Assembly: GCF_000970205.1 (NCBI RefSeq)
Contig: NZ_CP009512.1
Span: forward strand, 3,906,001-3,970,000
Direction: 5' to 3'
Source of the DNA: Methanosarcina mazei S-6
GTDB lineage: Archaea; Halobacteriota; Methanosarcinia; Methanosarcinales; Methanosarcinaceae
Length of the DNA: 64,000 bases
In this document: positions 26,362-36,234 of the stretch, one piece after another
Numbering within the stretch: the stretch's first letter is position 1
Layout of the letters: each line of letters starts with the position of its first letter
Translations under genes and position numbers: made by a program
The notes under the pieces: generated by a model
Database searches by the model: none
What the model was told of the DNA's origin: nothing
The model's input: the letters and a program-made list of their open reading frames with translations, nothing else

Positions 26362-26955
26362 AACTACCCACCACCATACTCCAGTGAATTATAAGCTGTT
26401 ACAGATATACAGCTATCAGACACAGCTATCAGACTTGTCTCAGATTATCCATAAAAACAGTAGACCCTTACTGATATTTTGCCCTTGTCGAGCATAGCTG
26501 CTTCTATCATGAAACATGACTCCCCTTAAACAACAGTCTGCCAGGTGTAAAACTTCTCCCGTATTTTTGCCTGACAGAGAGACCCGATATAATTTGTAAT
26601 CATATTAACAACTGCGCAGACTCAGGTATCAATTCTGCATAACTTACTTTTATCCCGCAGATAAATAAATATTTCTATCCAGATGGAGCATGCCATAAAC
26701 TTATCTTAAATTGAAACGTTTTTCTAAAAAAATATGATTTTAAAAAGTTAAATGATTAAAAAATAACAAGTTAATAGTAAAAAATATAAATAAAAACATA
26801 AAATGAAGCTACAGGTCCGTTACTCAAAAAATACTGGAGGGCAGATTAAAAAAGTTGAAAAGGAACACTGTGGAGGGAAACTTAAAAATTAAGAATTTTA
26901 TTTTACATGTTCAGAATAAATTATTTTAAGTAGTTTTCTATCAGATACAAACGTG
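26362..26955. other. AT-rich intergenic region, no gene seen
   Basis: About 590 bases between divergent genes. ACAGCTATCAGAC occurs twice in tandem (about 26408-26432). TATA-like stretches occur near 26785 (AATATAAATAAA). No ORF with a ribosome site is visible. Confidence 0.55.
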
Positions 26956-28299
26956 ATGCACGAAAGAGAGAGTAAAGATTTAAGACCTGCGTCTGGGGGA
27001 AAGTTCGGCGGGACACTGCGTGTCCTCGGTAATGAAGAAAACAACGGGGAAGGGCTTCTGTTTCTTGGGAACTATATGGCGCTCGACCATTCAAGGGGAG
27101 CTGACGTTTATCTCGATGCCCTGAAACCTCATGCCGTTTTGATCTGTGGAAAAAGAGGGTACGGAAAATCTTATACAATGGGCTGCATGCTGGAGGAGCT
27201 TGCATTTCTTCCTGAGCCTGTTAAAGGAAACCTTGCAGCCCTTATTATCGACACTATGGGGATTTTCTGGACGATGAGGACTCCGAACTCATCCGAAGCA
27301 GGAAGACTGAAAAGCTGGGGACTCCCTCCTGCAGGGCTTGAAATAGAGGTTTTCGTGCCAGCTGGGAATATTGAAGCTTATAAGAAACGAAACATAGAGG
27401 TAAAGCCTTTTTCGATCTCAATTCGGGAACTCTCAGGTAGCCAGTGGTGCAGGATTCTCAGGGTCGAAGAGGTTTCTCCCCTTGGAATTCTGCTTGTAAG
27501 AGTTGTCGAATCCCTGAGGGAGAAGGAAGACCCGTATTCTTTTGAAGATATTATTAACGAGATATTTCTGGACGAGAGATCGGATTCAGCATCAAAAGGG
27601 GCTGCTGAAAACTATTTCAGGGCTGTGAAATCATGGGGTCTGTTCTCCAAAGAAGGAACGCCCCTGTCAGTATTGATAGCAGGAGGCAGGACAACAATCC
27701 TGGATGTAAGCACCCTTGAAAACGAAAACGTCTGCGCTGCGGCAGTGTCGATTCTTGCAGGCAGGCTTTATGCAGAACGGCTTGAGGCAAGAAGGCTCTA
27801 CGAAAAGAAACAGATGGGGGAAAAATTAGAAGAAAAAGAATTCCCCATGGTCTGGCTGTTTATAGACGAAGCCCATATTTTCGTACCTGCGAAAGCTGAA
27901 AGCCTTGCTTCCGAAGTTCTTATAAACCGATGCCTCCGGCAGGGAAGGCAGCCCGGTCTCTCCCTTGTACTTGCAACCCAGAGACCTGCAAGCCTCCACC
28001 CTGATGTTGTCTCGCAGAGCGACCTTCTTATCTGCCACCGCCTCACCTCAAGTGACGACATCCTCGCCCTTGAGAGTTCCAGGCCCCTTTATATGCAGGA
28101 AAGCCTCAGGGCATACCTGAAGAAAATGGGGAGCGAAAGGGGTGCTGCATTGATAGTTGACGACCATTCCGAATCTGTCCATATGGTCCGAATCCGCCCA
28201 AGAAGGAGCTGGCACGGAGGAGGAGAGCCAAGTGCACTCGACCCCTGCAAAAGGGAAAAAGAAGAAATAAAAATTCAAATCCCGGAGAAATTCAGATAA
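26956..28299 (+). CDS. HerA/DUF87-type ATPase
   Basis: About 447 residues; GTG 26953 immediately precedes ATG 26956 and either could start. An RecA/FtsK-like ATPase of the HerA group: Walker A GKRGYGKS at about 65-72, Walker B VWLFIDEAHIF with Asp-Glu at about 304-305, and a downstream LATQRPASLHPDVVSQ motif near 340. Bipolar HerA helicases work in DNA end resection with NurA, Mre11 and Rad50; no nuclease gene is nearby, so this solo copy may serve another DNA or membrane-related task. No ribosome site is visible, suggesting a leaderless message. Confidence 0.85.
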   Translation: MHERESKDLRPASGGKFGGTLRVLGNEENNGEGLLFLGNYMALDHSRGADVYLDALKPHAVLICGKRGYGKSYTMGCMLEELAFLPEPVKGNLAALIIDTMGIFWTMRTPNSSEAGRLKSWGLPPAGLEIEVFVPAGNIEAYKKRNIEVKPFSISIRELSGSQWCRILRVEEVSPLGILLVRVVESLREKEDPYSFEDIINEIFLDERSDSASKGAAENYFRAVKSWGLFSKEGTPLSVLIAGGRTTILDVSTLENENVCAAAVSILAGRLYAERLEARRLYEKKQMGEKLEEKEFPMVWLFIDEAHIFVPAKAESLASEVLINRCLRQGRQPGLSLVLATQRPASLHPDVVSQSDLLICHRLTSSDDILALESSRPLYMQESLRAYLKKMGSERGAALIVDDHSESVHMVRIRPRRSWHGGGEPSALDPCKREKEEIKIQIPEKFR

Positions 28300-28523
28300 A
28301 TTGAATCAGGACTTTAAAATAAGCATCTGTTTACCGAATTTCCAGGCAAAATAGCGTAAAACGTAAATAATTATTAAGCATTCGTTAACCTTTTTTTGAT
28401 CATGTCAGAAAATAATTTTAAATATTACCTGTGATCTTCAAACCTGTGAGTTTAGCTGAGTTACAGGCTGTGAATATTATATCAATCAACAGCATTTAAT
28501 TACAGCAAATTACTGGTGATTTC

Positions 28524-29012
28524 ATGAAAGGAAGAGCCTGGAAATTCGGAGATGACGTGGATACGGATGCAGTGATACCCGGAAGGTACCTGATATTCAA
28601 TACCCCGGGAGAGCTTGCTAAGTATACATTTGAAGGTGTGCGCCCTGATTTCGCAAAAAATGTTCATGAAAATGACATTGTGGTTGCAGGAAGTAATTTC
28701 GGCTGCGGGTCCTCGCGCGAACATGCACCCCTCGCCCTTAAAGGGTCAAAGGTATCCTGTGTGATTGCAAAGTCTTTCGCAAGGATCTTTTTCAGAAACG
28801 CGATCAATATCGGAGTTCCTGTCCTTGAATGCCCGGATACGGATAAAATAGATGACGGAGATGAACTCGAAGTAGATATTTCAACAGGGGTCATTCAGAA
28901 CAGGACAAAAGGAGAGACCTATCAGGCAACCCCTCTACCGGATTTCGTTCGCGAAATCGTGGATGAGGGAGGACTTATAGAATATGCCCGGAAGCTGGTC
29001 TCTGAGCGCTGA
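28524..29012 (+). CDS. leuD: 3-isopropylmalate (or homoaconitate) dehydratase small subunit
   Basis: 162 residues, the swivelling small subunit of the LeuCD/HacAB hydro-lyase. Conserved blocks: [14 protein letters not shown] near residue 10 and [17 protein letters not shown] near 56. The substrate loop reads YLIF; hydrophobic residues here favour isopropylmalate, while methanogen homoaconitase has an Arg in this loop (family knowledge). Located 95 bases before an isopropylmalate dehydrogenase-like gene, consistent with leucine synthesis. The large subunit is not in the window. Confidence 0.88.
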   Translation: MKGRAWKFGDDVDTDAVIPGRYLIFNTPGELAKYTFEGVRPDFAKNVHENDIVVAGSNFGCGSSREHAPLALKGSKVSCVIAKSFARIFFRNAINIGVPVLECPDTDKIDDGDELEVDISTGVIQNRTKGETYQATPLPDFVREIVDEGGLIEYARKLVSER

Positions 29013-29107
29013 AAAACAGGAAGCCTGTCCCGAAAAAATCCTGATCCACGTTTGACATCTCGCACTGAAAAGGCAGTTTTGCCTCTAAACTAGAAAGGAG
29101 TATAAAC

Positions 29108-30235
29108 ATGACGCAGTATAAGGTTCCCGTCCTCCCAGGAGATGGGATTGGACCAGAAATCATCGCCGAAGGCAGAAAAGTCATAGATGCTGCAGGCGAA
29201 AGATTTGGTTTTGATGTAGAATGGATAGAATATCCTCATGGAGCAGACCACTACCTGGAAACGGGTGAGCTGATCTCGGAAGAGACCTTAAAGGAATTAT
29301 CCGGCTACCCTGCAATTTATCTTGGCTCCATAGGAGACCCGAGGATTGCCCCAGGTGTCCTTGAAAAGGGGATCTTATTAACTGCACGCTTTTACTTTGA
29401 CCAGTACATTAACCTGCGCCCGATAAAACTCCTTGAGGGTGTCTGGACCCCGATAAAGGACAAGACATCAAAAGACATTGACTTTGTCGTGGTAAGGGAA
29501 AATACCGAGGACTTCTACATAGGCATTGGCGGCAGGGCAAAAAAAGGAGCGAGTAAAGACCTCCTTGAAGTCAAGAGGACACTTTACTCCGCAAAGTTCG
29601 GCCTCGACATCGAGACCGACAGCGAAGAAATAGGATACCAGATAGGCCTTATCTCCAAAGAGGGCACAAAGCGTGTTATTGAGTACGCTTTTGACCTTGC
29701 AGAAAACCGGAAGAAACACGTCTCATCTGTTGACAAGGCAAACGTCCTTTCCGACATCTACGGGTTCTGGAGAGAAGAGTTCAACGCAGTTGCCGAAAAG
29801 CATCCTGGTTTTACCACAGACTTCAACTTCGTTGACGCTATCACAATGTGGTTTGTGAAAAACCCTGAATGGTTCGATGTGGTAGTAACCCCGAACATGT
29901 TCGGAGACATCATCACCGACCTCGGAGCCATGATCCAGGGCGGCCTCGGACTCGCCCCGGGCGGAAACATTAACCCGAACGGCACAAGCATGTTTGAGCC
30001 CATCCACGGTTCAGCCCCTAAGTACAAGGGCCAGAACAAGGTAAACCCGATCGCAACAATCTGGGCAGGTGCAATGCTCATAGAACAGCTCGGAGAAAAG
30101 GAAGCCGCAGATACCATAGTCAATGCAATCCAGAAAAATATCCTGGACGGCAAAGTAAAGACCTACGATATGGGCGGCAAAAATACTACCTCAGATGTCG
30201 GAGACGACATTGCAAGGATAATAAAGGGAGAATAA
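29108..30235 (+). CDS. leuB: 3-isopropylmalate dehydrogenase (isocitrate/isopropylmalate dehydrogenase family)
   Basis: 375 residues of the beta-decarboxylating dehydrogenase family. N-terminal [12 protein letters not shown], substrate region [14 protein letters not shown], the Lys/Asp metal and catalytic sites around VDKANVLSD and [17 protein letters not shown], and NAD-binding [18 protein letters not shown] near residue 300. Pairing with the leuD-like gene favours isopropylmalate over isocitrate or homoisocitrate, but these cannot be separated by eye with certainty. The ATG follows AGAAAGGAGTATAAAC, a strong ribosome site. Confidence 0.9.
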   Translation: MTQYKVPVLPGDGIGPEIIAEGRKVIDAAGERFGFDVEWIEYPHGADHYLETGELISEETLKELSGYPAIYLGSIGDPRIAPGVLEKGILLTARFYFDQYINLRPIKLLEGVWTPIKDKTSKDIDFVVVRENTEDFYIGIGGRAKKGASKDLLEVKRTLYSAKFGLDIETDSEEIGYQIGLISKEGTKRVIEYAFDLAENRKKHVSSVDKANVLSDIYGFWREEFNAVAEKHPGFTTDFNFVDAITMWFVKNPEWFDVVVTPNMFGDIITDLGAMIQGGLGLAPGGNINPNGTSMFEPIHGSAPKYKGQNKVNPIATIWAGAMLIEQLGEKEAADTIVNAIQKNILDGKVKTYDMGGKNTTSDVGDDIARIIKGE

Positions 30236-30422
30236 TTTAAACCTCCCTCCACTACATTTTCTTTTCTGAATAAAGTCAAGTTTCAAGGACAATTTTGAAG
30301 TAAACTCCAAAAATCTCCGGGCTATTATTACAATTACTGTTTTGTAGGGGTTACTGAGAAGCTAACATCTTCCGTTCATCTTCCCCTTTCTGGTTTTATA
30401 AATTGGGTCCCATACCTTAAAT

Positions 30423-30474
30423 ATGCAAATTTTTTCTTTCGTTAAAAGTTAAAATGCAAAATTTGCATATATAA
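30423..30474 (+). promoter_or_regulatory. Palindromic operator overlapping a TATA box
   Basis: ATGCAAA-A-TTTGCAT (30454-30468) is a perfect 7+1+7 palindrome whose right half runs into TATATAAA (30468-30475), the probable TATA box for the acetyltransferase gene. A second copy of the half site, ATGCAAATT, lies 31 bases upstream at 30423-30431. A protein bound here would block TBP, so a repressor site is a reasonable reading. Confidence 0.45.
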
Positions 30475-30516
30475 ATGAAAGAATAATAAACTTGAGTAAT
30501 ATAAACTTGAGTAATC

Positions 30517-31619
30517 ATGGAGTATGAAGGGCGAATAATGAAGGGAAGCGACAGGTATGGTTTCGATCAGACCTTTAATAAGGGCGATAATCAAAGGATG
30601 CTTGAAATAGAAAAGCTCTGTCCCAGGGGGACGAAAAATGTGCAATGGGTGTGGATAAGAAGGATATCATTACCCGTTATAAAATGTACGATAACTGGGA
30701 TGTATTTGTGGCAGAAGAGGGTGGGAAAGTTGCTGGCTGGATTGGTTTAACGTTAAAAACAACACCTGAACAAAAAGAAAAGTATGTGTACATTACTGAA
30801 GTGATGGTTGATCCGGCTTTTCAAAGGACAGGAATTGCCACAAGACTTATTAAAGAAGCGGAAAAGAAGGCGCAGGAAATGGAGGCGGCTTATGCTTACT
30901 GTTATATATACGAGCCAAACAAAGCCTCCCGGTTCTTATTTGAGAAGATGGGATATTCTGAAATGAGGAGTATCAAATTTCCAGGGATATCGACTTATAA
31001 GAAGCTGGATGTTCCTCCAGAATATTCAATAAAGCCTGTTGATACAAAGAAAATTAATGATGCAGTTAATCTCATTAACGAATACAACTCGGGATTCAGG
31101 CACTTCATGCCTTTTACCGCTCAAACTTTTGGATCACGTCTGAGATTCATTCCTGGATATGGACCGGAAAACTTCTGGACAGTCAGAGACAAAGAGAATA
31201 AAATCGCAGCCTGTGCAGGATTATGGGACAGTTCAGGACTGGCTCATTTATATTATGCCAGAGAGCCAGCAGCAATGAAAATGATGGCATCAGTTTTTGG
31301 AGCTTTAAGCCATATTACGAAAGTTCCAGAGTTTCCAGCTGAAGGAGAACATTTCAGGGTACTTTATATCGTGGATTACGCATTTGACAAGAGACAAAAC
31401 GATGCTATGCTGGCGCTTCTTAAGCATTTGAATAATATCTCATTTGACAGGAGACAGGATTTTCTAATGGCTATGACAGATCCTGAGGATGATCTTCTTG
31501 CAATAACGAAAAAGCTAAAACCACAGACTGAAACCTGGAATGTGTTTGCCAGATCTTTCGAAAGGGAGCTCCCTGTTTTCAGCCCATTTTACGTTGATAT
31601 CAGAGATATGATCCCCTGA
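30517..31619 (+). pseudogene. GNAT acetyltransferase interrupted by a frameshift
   Basis: The GNAT N-acetyltransferase fold is split over two frames. The first (from ATG 30517, or 30538) encodes GFDQTFNKGDNQRMLEIEKLCPRGTK, the usual N-terminal beta-strand and helix; the second, open from 30606 and with ATG 30645, continues MGVDKKDIITRYKMYDNW and contains the acetyl-CoA loop VDPAFQRTGIATRLI and YEPNKASRFLFEKMGY. Joining them needs one extra base in the run AAAAA at 30634-30638 (or the nearby G5), which gives CPRGTKKCAMGVDK without a gap. The second domain (about 150 residues) is also intact. Either a natural single-base deletion, a phase-variable homopolymer or a sequencing error; the shorter ORF 30645-31619 alone would lack the first strand. 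Confidence 0.75.
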
Positions 31620-31684
31620 GAGACTATTTCAGAATTATCCGTTTCAACCCTGTTCAGGGCAGGCAAGTTCGGATTGTTGAGTTT

Positions 31685-32830
31685 ATGGAGTATTACCGCA
31701 GAGATCAGATATGGACTGGAGCAATTCTGCGATTTTCTTTTTCAGTTGCCTTTAAATCTCATAAAACTCCTACTAATCCTCTGATCGATGTGGCACGGAA
31801 AAAGCAATTTGAAAAGCCCCTGCACGGGGATAAGGAAAGCGTGCGCTTTGCGACCCCTGAGCCTATCGCCCGCTACAGGGCGCAGCGCTTGAAATGCGGA
31901 ACTCTTGCTGATATCAGCTGCGGGATAGGAGGGCAAACCGTCTTTTTTGCGCAGCAGTGCGAGTTTGTATATGCAGTGGAAATCGACCCTAAAAAAATAG
32001 AATATGCGAAAAAGAACTGTGAGATGTACGGGCTTGACAATGTGAAATTCATCTGTGGGGATGCGCTTGATCCGAAGGTTATCGAGCAAATACCGGCAGT
32101 AGATGTTGTTTTTTCAGATCCCTTCCGCCCTGCCGAAGAAGATAAAAGGCAGGTCTCAAGCCTTGAACCCGGGATCCCGAATGTGCTTTCAGCCTATGGG
32201 GAAAAGACAAAGAATTTTGCCTTTGAAGCCCCTCCCCAGATGCCCCCGGAAAGGATTCCTTTTGACTGCGAGAAAGAGTATATTTCCCTGGATGGCCAGC
32301 TCAACCGTTTGACTCTTTATTTCGGTGATTTAAAACAGAATGAACGGCTGGCTGTAGCCCTGCCTGCGGGAGAAGGGCTGGTTTCACAATACGGACCGCT
32401 TCCAGAGATAAGGGAAACGGAAAAAATGAAACTCTTTGCCTATGAACCCGAACCTTCTGTTATTGCAGCAGAGCTTCTTCCTGAACTTATTGAATCCATG
32501 ATGCAGATGGCAGGGCCTCTAATGGGAGCCTTCGAACTATTCAGGGTTGACAAAAAGAGGCTGTTAATAACCTCGGAAGCCCTTATAAAGCAGCCCATGA
32601 TTAAAAACCACTACCTTATCCAGAAAATCTGTCCTTTTGATCCACGGGAGATTAATAAATTCCTGAAAGACAAAAACATTGGAAATGTCGTCCTTCGGGC
32701 GGGCGTAAAGCCTGAGGATTACTGGGAAGTCCGAAACGAAGTGGAAAAAGGGCTTGAAGGAAATAAGACTGTCCACCTTTTTGTAAAAGATGGCGTTGCA
32801 ATCCTCTGTGAAGTGCTGTTTAAAGTCTGA
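31685..32830 (+). CDS. Class I methyltransferase with THUMP-like C-terminal domain
   Basis: 381 residues. The Rossmann core has LADISCGIGGQTVFFA (motif I, about 76-91), AVEIDPKKIEYA (motif II) and VVFSDPFRPAEE (motif IV). The C-terminal 120 residues resemble the THUMP-like domain of archaeal RNA methyltransferases, so RNA is the probable substrate. The conserved part starts around residue 36 (VARKKQFEKPLHGDKESVRFA in two pieces); the first 35 residues look unlike the family, and a GTG at 31790 preceded by a TTTAAAT box would be a shorter start. The product is otherwise of normal length. Confidence 0.75.
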   Translation: MEYYRRDQIWTGAILRFSFSVAFKSHKTPTNPLIDVARKKQFEKPLHGDKESVRFATPEPIARYRAQRLKCGTLADISCGIGGQTVFFAQQCEFVYAVEIDPKKIEYAKKNCEMYGLDNVKFICGDALDPKVIEQIPAVDVVFSDPFRPAEEDKRQVSSLEPGIPNVLSAYGEKTKNFAFEAPPQMPPERIPFDCEKEYISLDGQLNRLTLYFGDLKQNERLAVALPAGEGLVSQYGPLPEIRETEKMKLFAYEPEPSVIAAELLPELIESMMQMAGPLMGAFELFRVDKKRLLITSEALIKQPMIKNHYLIQKICPFDPREINKFLKDKNIGNVVLRAGVKPEDYWEVRNEVEKGLEGNKTVHLFVKDGVAILCEVLFKV

Positions 32831-32846
32831 AAAAGGAAAAAATAAG

Positions 32847-32877
32847 AGCCGGGCCTTAAAACCCGGTACCCTTTTTT
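32847..32877 (+). terminator. Hairpin-T6 terminator
   Basis: CCGGG (32849-32853), 8-base loop, CCCGG (32862-32866), then TACC and six T residues, 20 bases past the methyltransferase stop codon. Confidence 0.65.
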
Positions 32878-32938
32878 GAATTCAGGCTCAAAAGATCTTA
32901 ATTGAGCCTTCTTTAACTGATGTACTCATAGTAGATAG

Positions 32939-32964
32939 GCCTGACAATTAATGGCCTGTCAGGC
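32939..32964 (-). terminator. Hairpin after alaS
   Basis: GCCTGACA (32939-32946) and TGTCAGGC (32957-32964) form a perfect 8-bp stem around a 10-base loop, two bases past the alaS stop codon. There is no T tract directly after it on the minus strand, so it may protect the 3' end rather than terminate. Confidence 0.45.
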
Positions 32965-32966
32965 TC

Positions 32967-35747
32967 TCAAGCTTCTTTGCAGGCTGCTGTTTTCACAAGC
33001 TCAAGACCTCTGGTAAGAGCGTCCTGAATCCTTGTGGGATCGGTTCCGCCGCCCATTGCAAGGGCAGGCTTTCCTCCTCCGCCTCCGCCGACAATCTTTG
33101 ACATCTCGCGGACAAGGTTACCGGCATTAACACCGCATTTCATGGCTTTTTCTCCGGCAGATGCCACGATCTTTACCCCTTCAAAATCGCTTGCGAGAAG
33201 GGCGACCACATTTTCGGTCTTGAGGAGTTCGGTAGCTATCTTCTGGAGTTCAAGGGAATCTGCCCCTGAGACCTGTTCGGTGATAACCTTCAGACCTGAA
33301 ACCTCGGAAGCATCCCCAAGCATCCTGTAAACTCTGGAACGGGCAAGCTCTTCTTTGAGCCTTTCATTTTCTTTCTTGAGGTCTTTCCATTCCCCGAAGA
33401 AACGGTCAACACTTACCGGAAGGTGTTCCGGGGGTACGCTCAGGGTCTTTGAAGAGTCAACAAGGAGAGACTCTAGTTTCTGCATGGCACGCACGGCTGC
33501 TGTTCCGGCTGCGAACTCGATCCTTTCCACACCGTCCTGAATCCTTTCAGTCTTCAGGATTTTAATAGGCCCGATAATGCCGGTGCTTGTACAGTGAGTC
33601 CCACCGCAGGCTTCGACATCGTCTCCTACCTTTACAATCCTGATCTTCTCTCCTGGAGGCACTCCGCCCTGATAAAGCCCGAAACCATAGACCTGTTCAG
33701 CCTCAGTTCTGGGCATCCATTCAGTAACCACACGTTTGTTTTCCATAACAGTGCGGTTAGCCAGAAGCTCTATCTGCCTGATTTCTTCAGGGGAGATGTG
33801 TTTATAATGGGAGAGGTCAAGCCTCGAATGGTCCTCGAATTTCTGGGCACCAGCCTGCCAGATGTGTTTTCCGAGAACCTTTCTGGCTGCATCATTTACA
33901 ATATGGGTTGCTGTGTGGTGCCTTGCAAGGGTCATTCTGCGTTTTTCATCTACCTTGCCGGTAATAAGCTCGCCTTTAGTTATAGCGAGTTCCTTTCCCG
34001 GATTCTCAATTGTATGAAGGATTACACCTTCATAGACCTGAACATCCACAACCCGGTAAACAGTATCTTCGGCAACTATGGTTCCGATATCTGCAGGCTG
34101 CCCTCCTCCTTCCGCATAGAAGAAAGTGTTGTCCAGTACGACATGGTTGTCAAATACATCAAGGACAACTGCTTCAAATTCAAGGCGAGTGGGCTCGTCA
34201 TAGAAGCGGCGCTTGGTCTTTGGAAGGTGCTTGAGCCTCTCTGCATAAGGGATTACTTCTTCTTCCTTTTCTTCAGCTTTGTTATGAAGCTCACCGATAA
34301 TCGAATAGAAATTGTCAGGGAACTCAACGCCTACCCCTATTTCAGCTGCAACTTCTTTTGCCATCTCCGGGGGAATTCCGTGCGAATCGTAAAGTTCGGT
34401 TAACTGAGACAGAGGGATTTTTTCGCCTGTCTTCTTGAAATGGGATGCCGACTTCTGAATGATCCTGCGGCCCCTTTCCATGGTTGTATTGAACTTTTCC
34501 TCCTCTGACTCCAGGATATCCTGAATTACAGGGAAATTTTCCCTGAACCCTGGGTACTCTGGCATGTTCTTTATGTGCATGTCCACAATTTCGGAGAGTG
34601 GAATCCTGATATCAAGGTCTTTCATCATGCGCAGTGTCCTTCTCAGGACAAGACGTGCGAGATATCCTGCTTTAACATTCGAGGGAATAATTCCGTCTCC
34701 GAGCATGAAGGTAAGACAGCGGGTGTGATCGGTGATTGCATAGACTTTTTCCACGGGCTCCATAATAGCCGAGAGTTTATCCACTGTCATCCCTATGCTG
34801 GAGGCAACCTTTTTTCTGAGTTCCATCAGGTTTGCCTTTTCACTGACGTCCATAAACCCTGCTAGGCGGGCGTTTTGTGCCAGGATATTTGCATATTCTG
34901 AGTCGTTCAGTTCGTGTTCTATCCCTGCAAGCCCCATGAGTTCGTTTACTATTCCCGGGAAAAGGGCATCATAAATTGTAGGGGAACCTCTGGAAGCCCA
35001 GACAAAACGCTCAAGGCCATACCCTGTATCCACAATATAGTTGTCCATCTTAGAGTAGGTCTCGCCTTTAATCTCGATATCTCCCTTTTTGTCTGTCTTC
35101 AGGTCCATGAAGACAAGGGTTGCAAGTTCAAGCCCGTGAACAATGACTTCCACACAAGGTCCTGCATTGCCTCCTCCTGCCCAGGGCTCTTCTTTATAGG
35201 TTACTGCAAGAGGGTTTACCTTGAGAGAGTTTAAGAGCTCATCACAGAGTTCCAGAGTGTGCTCTTTCCAGTAAATTTCGTTGTCTCTTCTGTTAAAAGC
35301 ATGATGAGCCATCATTTCAAAGTTTGTCAGGTGGCGTCCGCTTCTGCCCACGGAGTCAAGGTCATTTAACCGGATACAGGGCTGGGAAATTGTCAGGGGG
35401 TTTGCTGGAGGCGGCACCTGTCCTGAAGTTACGAAGGGCTGGAAGTCTGCAATCGAAGCTATGGTAAGGTATATGTCGTCTCTCCAGCGGGCAACCACAG
35501 GATAGCGGTTTATTCTTGTATGCCCTCTAGCTTCAAAGAATGAAAGGTAATATTCGCGCATCTCTGAGATATTGAATTCCCTGGAAAATACAGGGCTTCC
35601 TATGAAGGAATAAGGGTCGCAGGGCGCATCTCCACACGTATTTCTTTCAGGGTCACGTGTCCAGAAGAATGTGCCACACTTCTGGCACTGCTTCCGGACA
35701 AAACCGTTGTTTTTGAAAAAGTCAAGTTGGTACTCATCTTCAAGCAT
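32967..35747 (-). CDS. alaS: Alanyl-tRNA synthetase, archaeal type
   Basis: 926 residues, the length of archaeal AlaRS with its extended N-terminus. The N-terminal CQKCGTFFWTRDPERNTCGD is the archaeal extension with possible zinc cysteines. The catalytic domain (to about 470), the editing domain with RHHTATHIV near 600 and CGGTHC near 700, and the C-Ala domain ending in GGGGGGKPALAMGGG are all present. Start ATG follows GGAGAGATTACT. Same strand as and downstream of yhbY, but 487 bases and a terminator lie between them. Confidence 0.97.
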   Translation of the reverse strand: MLEDEYQLDFFKNNGFVRKQCQKCGTFFWTRDPERNTCGDAPCDPYSFIGSPVFSREFNISEMREYYLSFFEARGHTRINRYPVVARWRDDIYLTIASIADFQPFVTSGQVPPPANPLTISQPCIRLNDLDSVGRSGRHLTNFEMMAHHAFNRRDNEIYWKEHTLELCDELLNSLKVNPLAVTYKEEPWAGGGNAGPCVEVIVHGLELATLVFMDLKTDKKGDIEIKGETYSKMDNYIVDTGYGLERFVWASRGSPTIYDALFPGIVNELMGLAGIEHELNDSEYANILAQNARLAGFMDVSEKANLMELRKKVASSIGMTVDKLSAIMEPVEKVYAITDHTRCLTFMLGDGIIPSNVKAGYLARLVLRRTLRMMKDLDIRIPLSEIVDMHIKNMPEYPGFRENFPVIQDILESEEEKFNTTMERGRRIIQKSASHFKKTGEKIPLSQLTELYDSHGIPPEMAKEVAAEIGVGVEFPDNFYSIIGELHNKAEEKEEEVIPYAERLKHLPKTKRRFYDEPTRLEFEAVVLDVFDNHVVLDNTFFYAEGGGQPADIGTIVAEDTVYRVVDVQVYEGVILHTIENPGKELAITKGELITGKVDEKRRMTLARHHTATHIVNDAARKVLGKHIWQAGAQKFEDHSRLDLSHYKHISPEEIRQIELLANRTVMENKRVVTEWMPRTEAEQVYGFGLYQGGVPPGEKIRIVKVGDDVEACGGTHCTSTGIIGPIKILKTERIQDGVERIEFAAGTAAVRAMQKLESLLVDSSKTLSVPPEHLPVSVDRFFGEWKDLKKENERLKEELARSRVYRMLGDASEVSGLKVITEQVSGADSLELQKIATELLKTENVVALLASDFEGVKIVASAGEKAMKCGVNAGNLVREMSKIVGGGGGGKPALAMGGGTDPTRIQDALTRGLELVKTAACKEA

Positions 35748-36165
35748 AGTAATCTCTCCGGATGGTGGGTGTGATCTGCCCCGCTGTATTTCGAAACAAA
35801 AAGAAAGCAGAAGATTCCCAGCGCAACCGATTCAGGGGTTTCAGGCATTTTAGTGCTATATGATGATTTTTAATCGAGTTTATCCGTTAATTTTTCAGGT
35901 ACAGCGGTATGAAATCAATCTCATAATAATGAGATCAGGCGGATTTATATACGAATAAACTTTTACAGTTAGTTGTTTTTCAATATAAGCTTACATAATA
36001 CTGGGGAAATATATAATAATGCCATATAATAATTGATATTTAAACAGGTTCACAATAACGAACCTTAACTATTAGAGGTACTTCTATACAAAAACCTTAT
36101 TCTTCATTACAAAAAATAAGAGTGTGTCCTCTGCCTCCGGGACATGTCCCTTTCTGAAGAGCCGG
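35748..36165. other. alaS upstream region
   Basis: About 420 bases without a gene. It contains TATA-like stretches near 35945 (GGATTTATATACG) and 36010 and a small GC-richer island near 36120-36165 with the perfect 12-bp palindrome GGGACATGTCCC (36139-36150). No ORF is supported. Confidence 0.45.
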
Positions 36166-36234
36166 AAAAACGAGATTCAGGGGAAAGCTAAAGGAGTAAG
36201 GTTCTGCCTTTAAGTAAGGCTGTTCCCCGGAATC
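36166..36234 (-). terminator. Structured 3' region and terminator of yhbY
   Basis: Starting directly after the yhbY stop codon, GATTCCGGGGAA and its partner (36223-36234 with 36174-36185) form a 12-bp stem with one mismatch. Inside is a second small stem, GCCTT-ACTTA-AAGGC on the minus strand. The outer stem is followed on the minus strand by CTCGTTTTT (T5 at 36166-36170). Together this looks like an intrinsic terminator with an extra inner hairpin. Confidence 0.55.

Noticed and set aside
30634-30647. Programmed frameshift in the GNAT gene
   Set aside because: The A5 run is not in the X XXY YYZ register of the first frame, and the slip would mispair the P-site tRNA; a simple base loss or sequencing error is more likely.
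33594-34403. 269-codon plus-strand frame antisense to alaS
   Set aside because: It lies wholly opposite a highly conserved synthetase; no ribosome site and no recognisable product.
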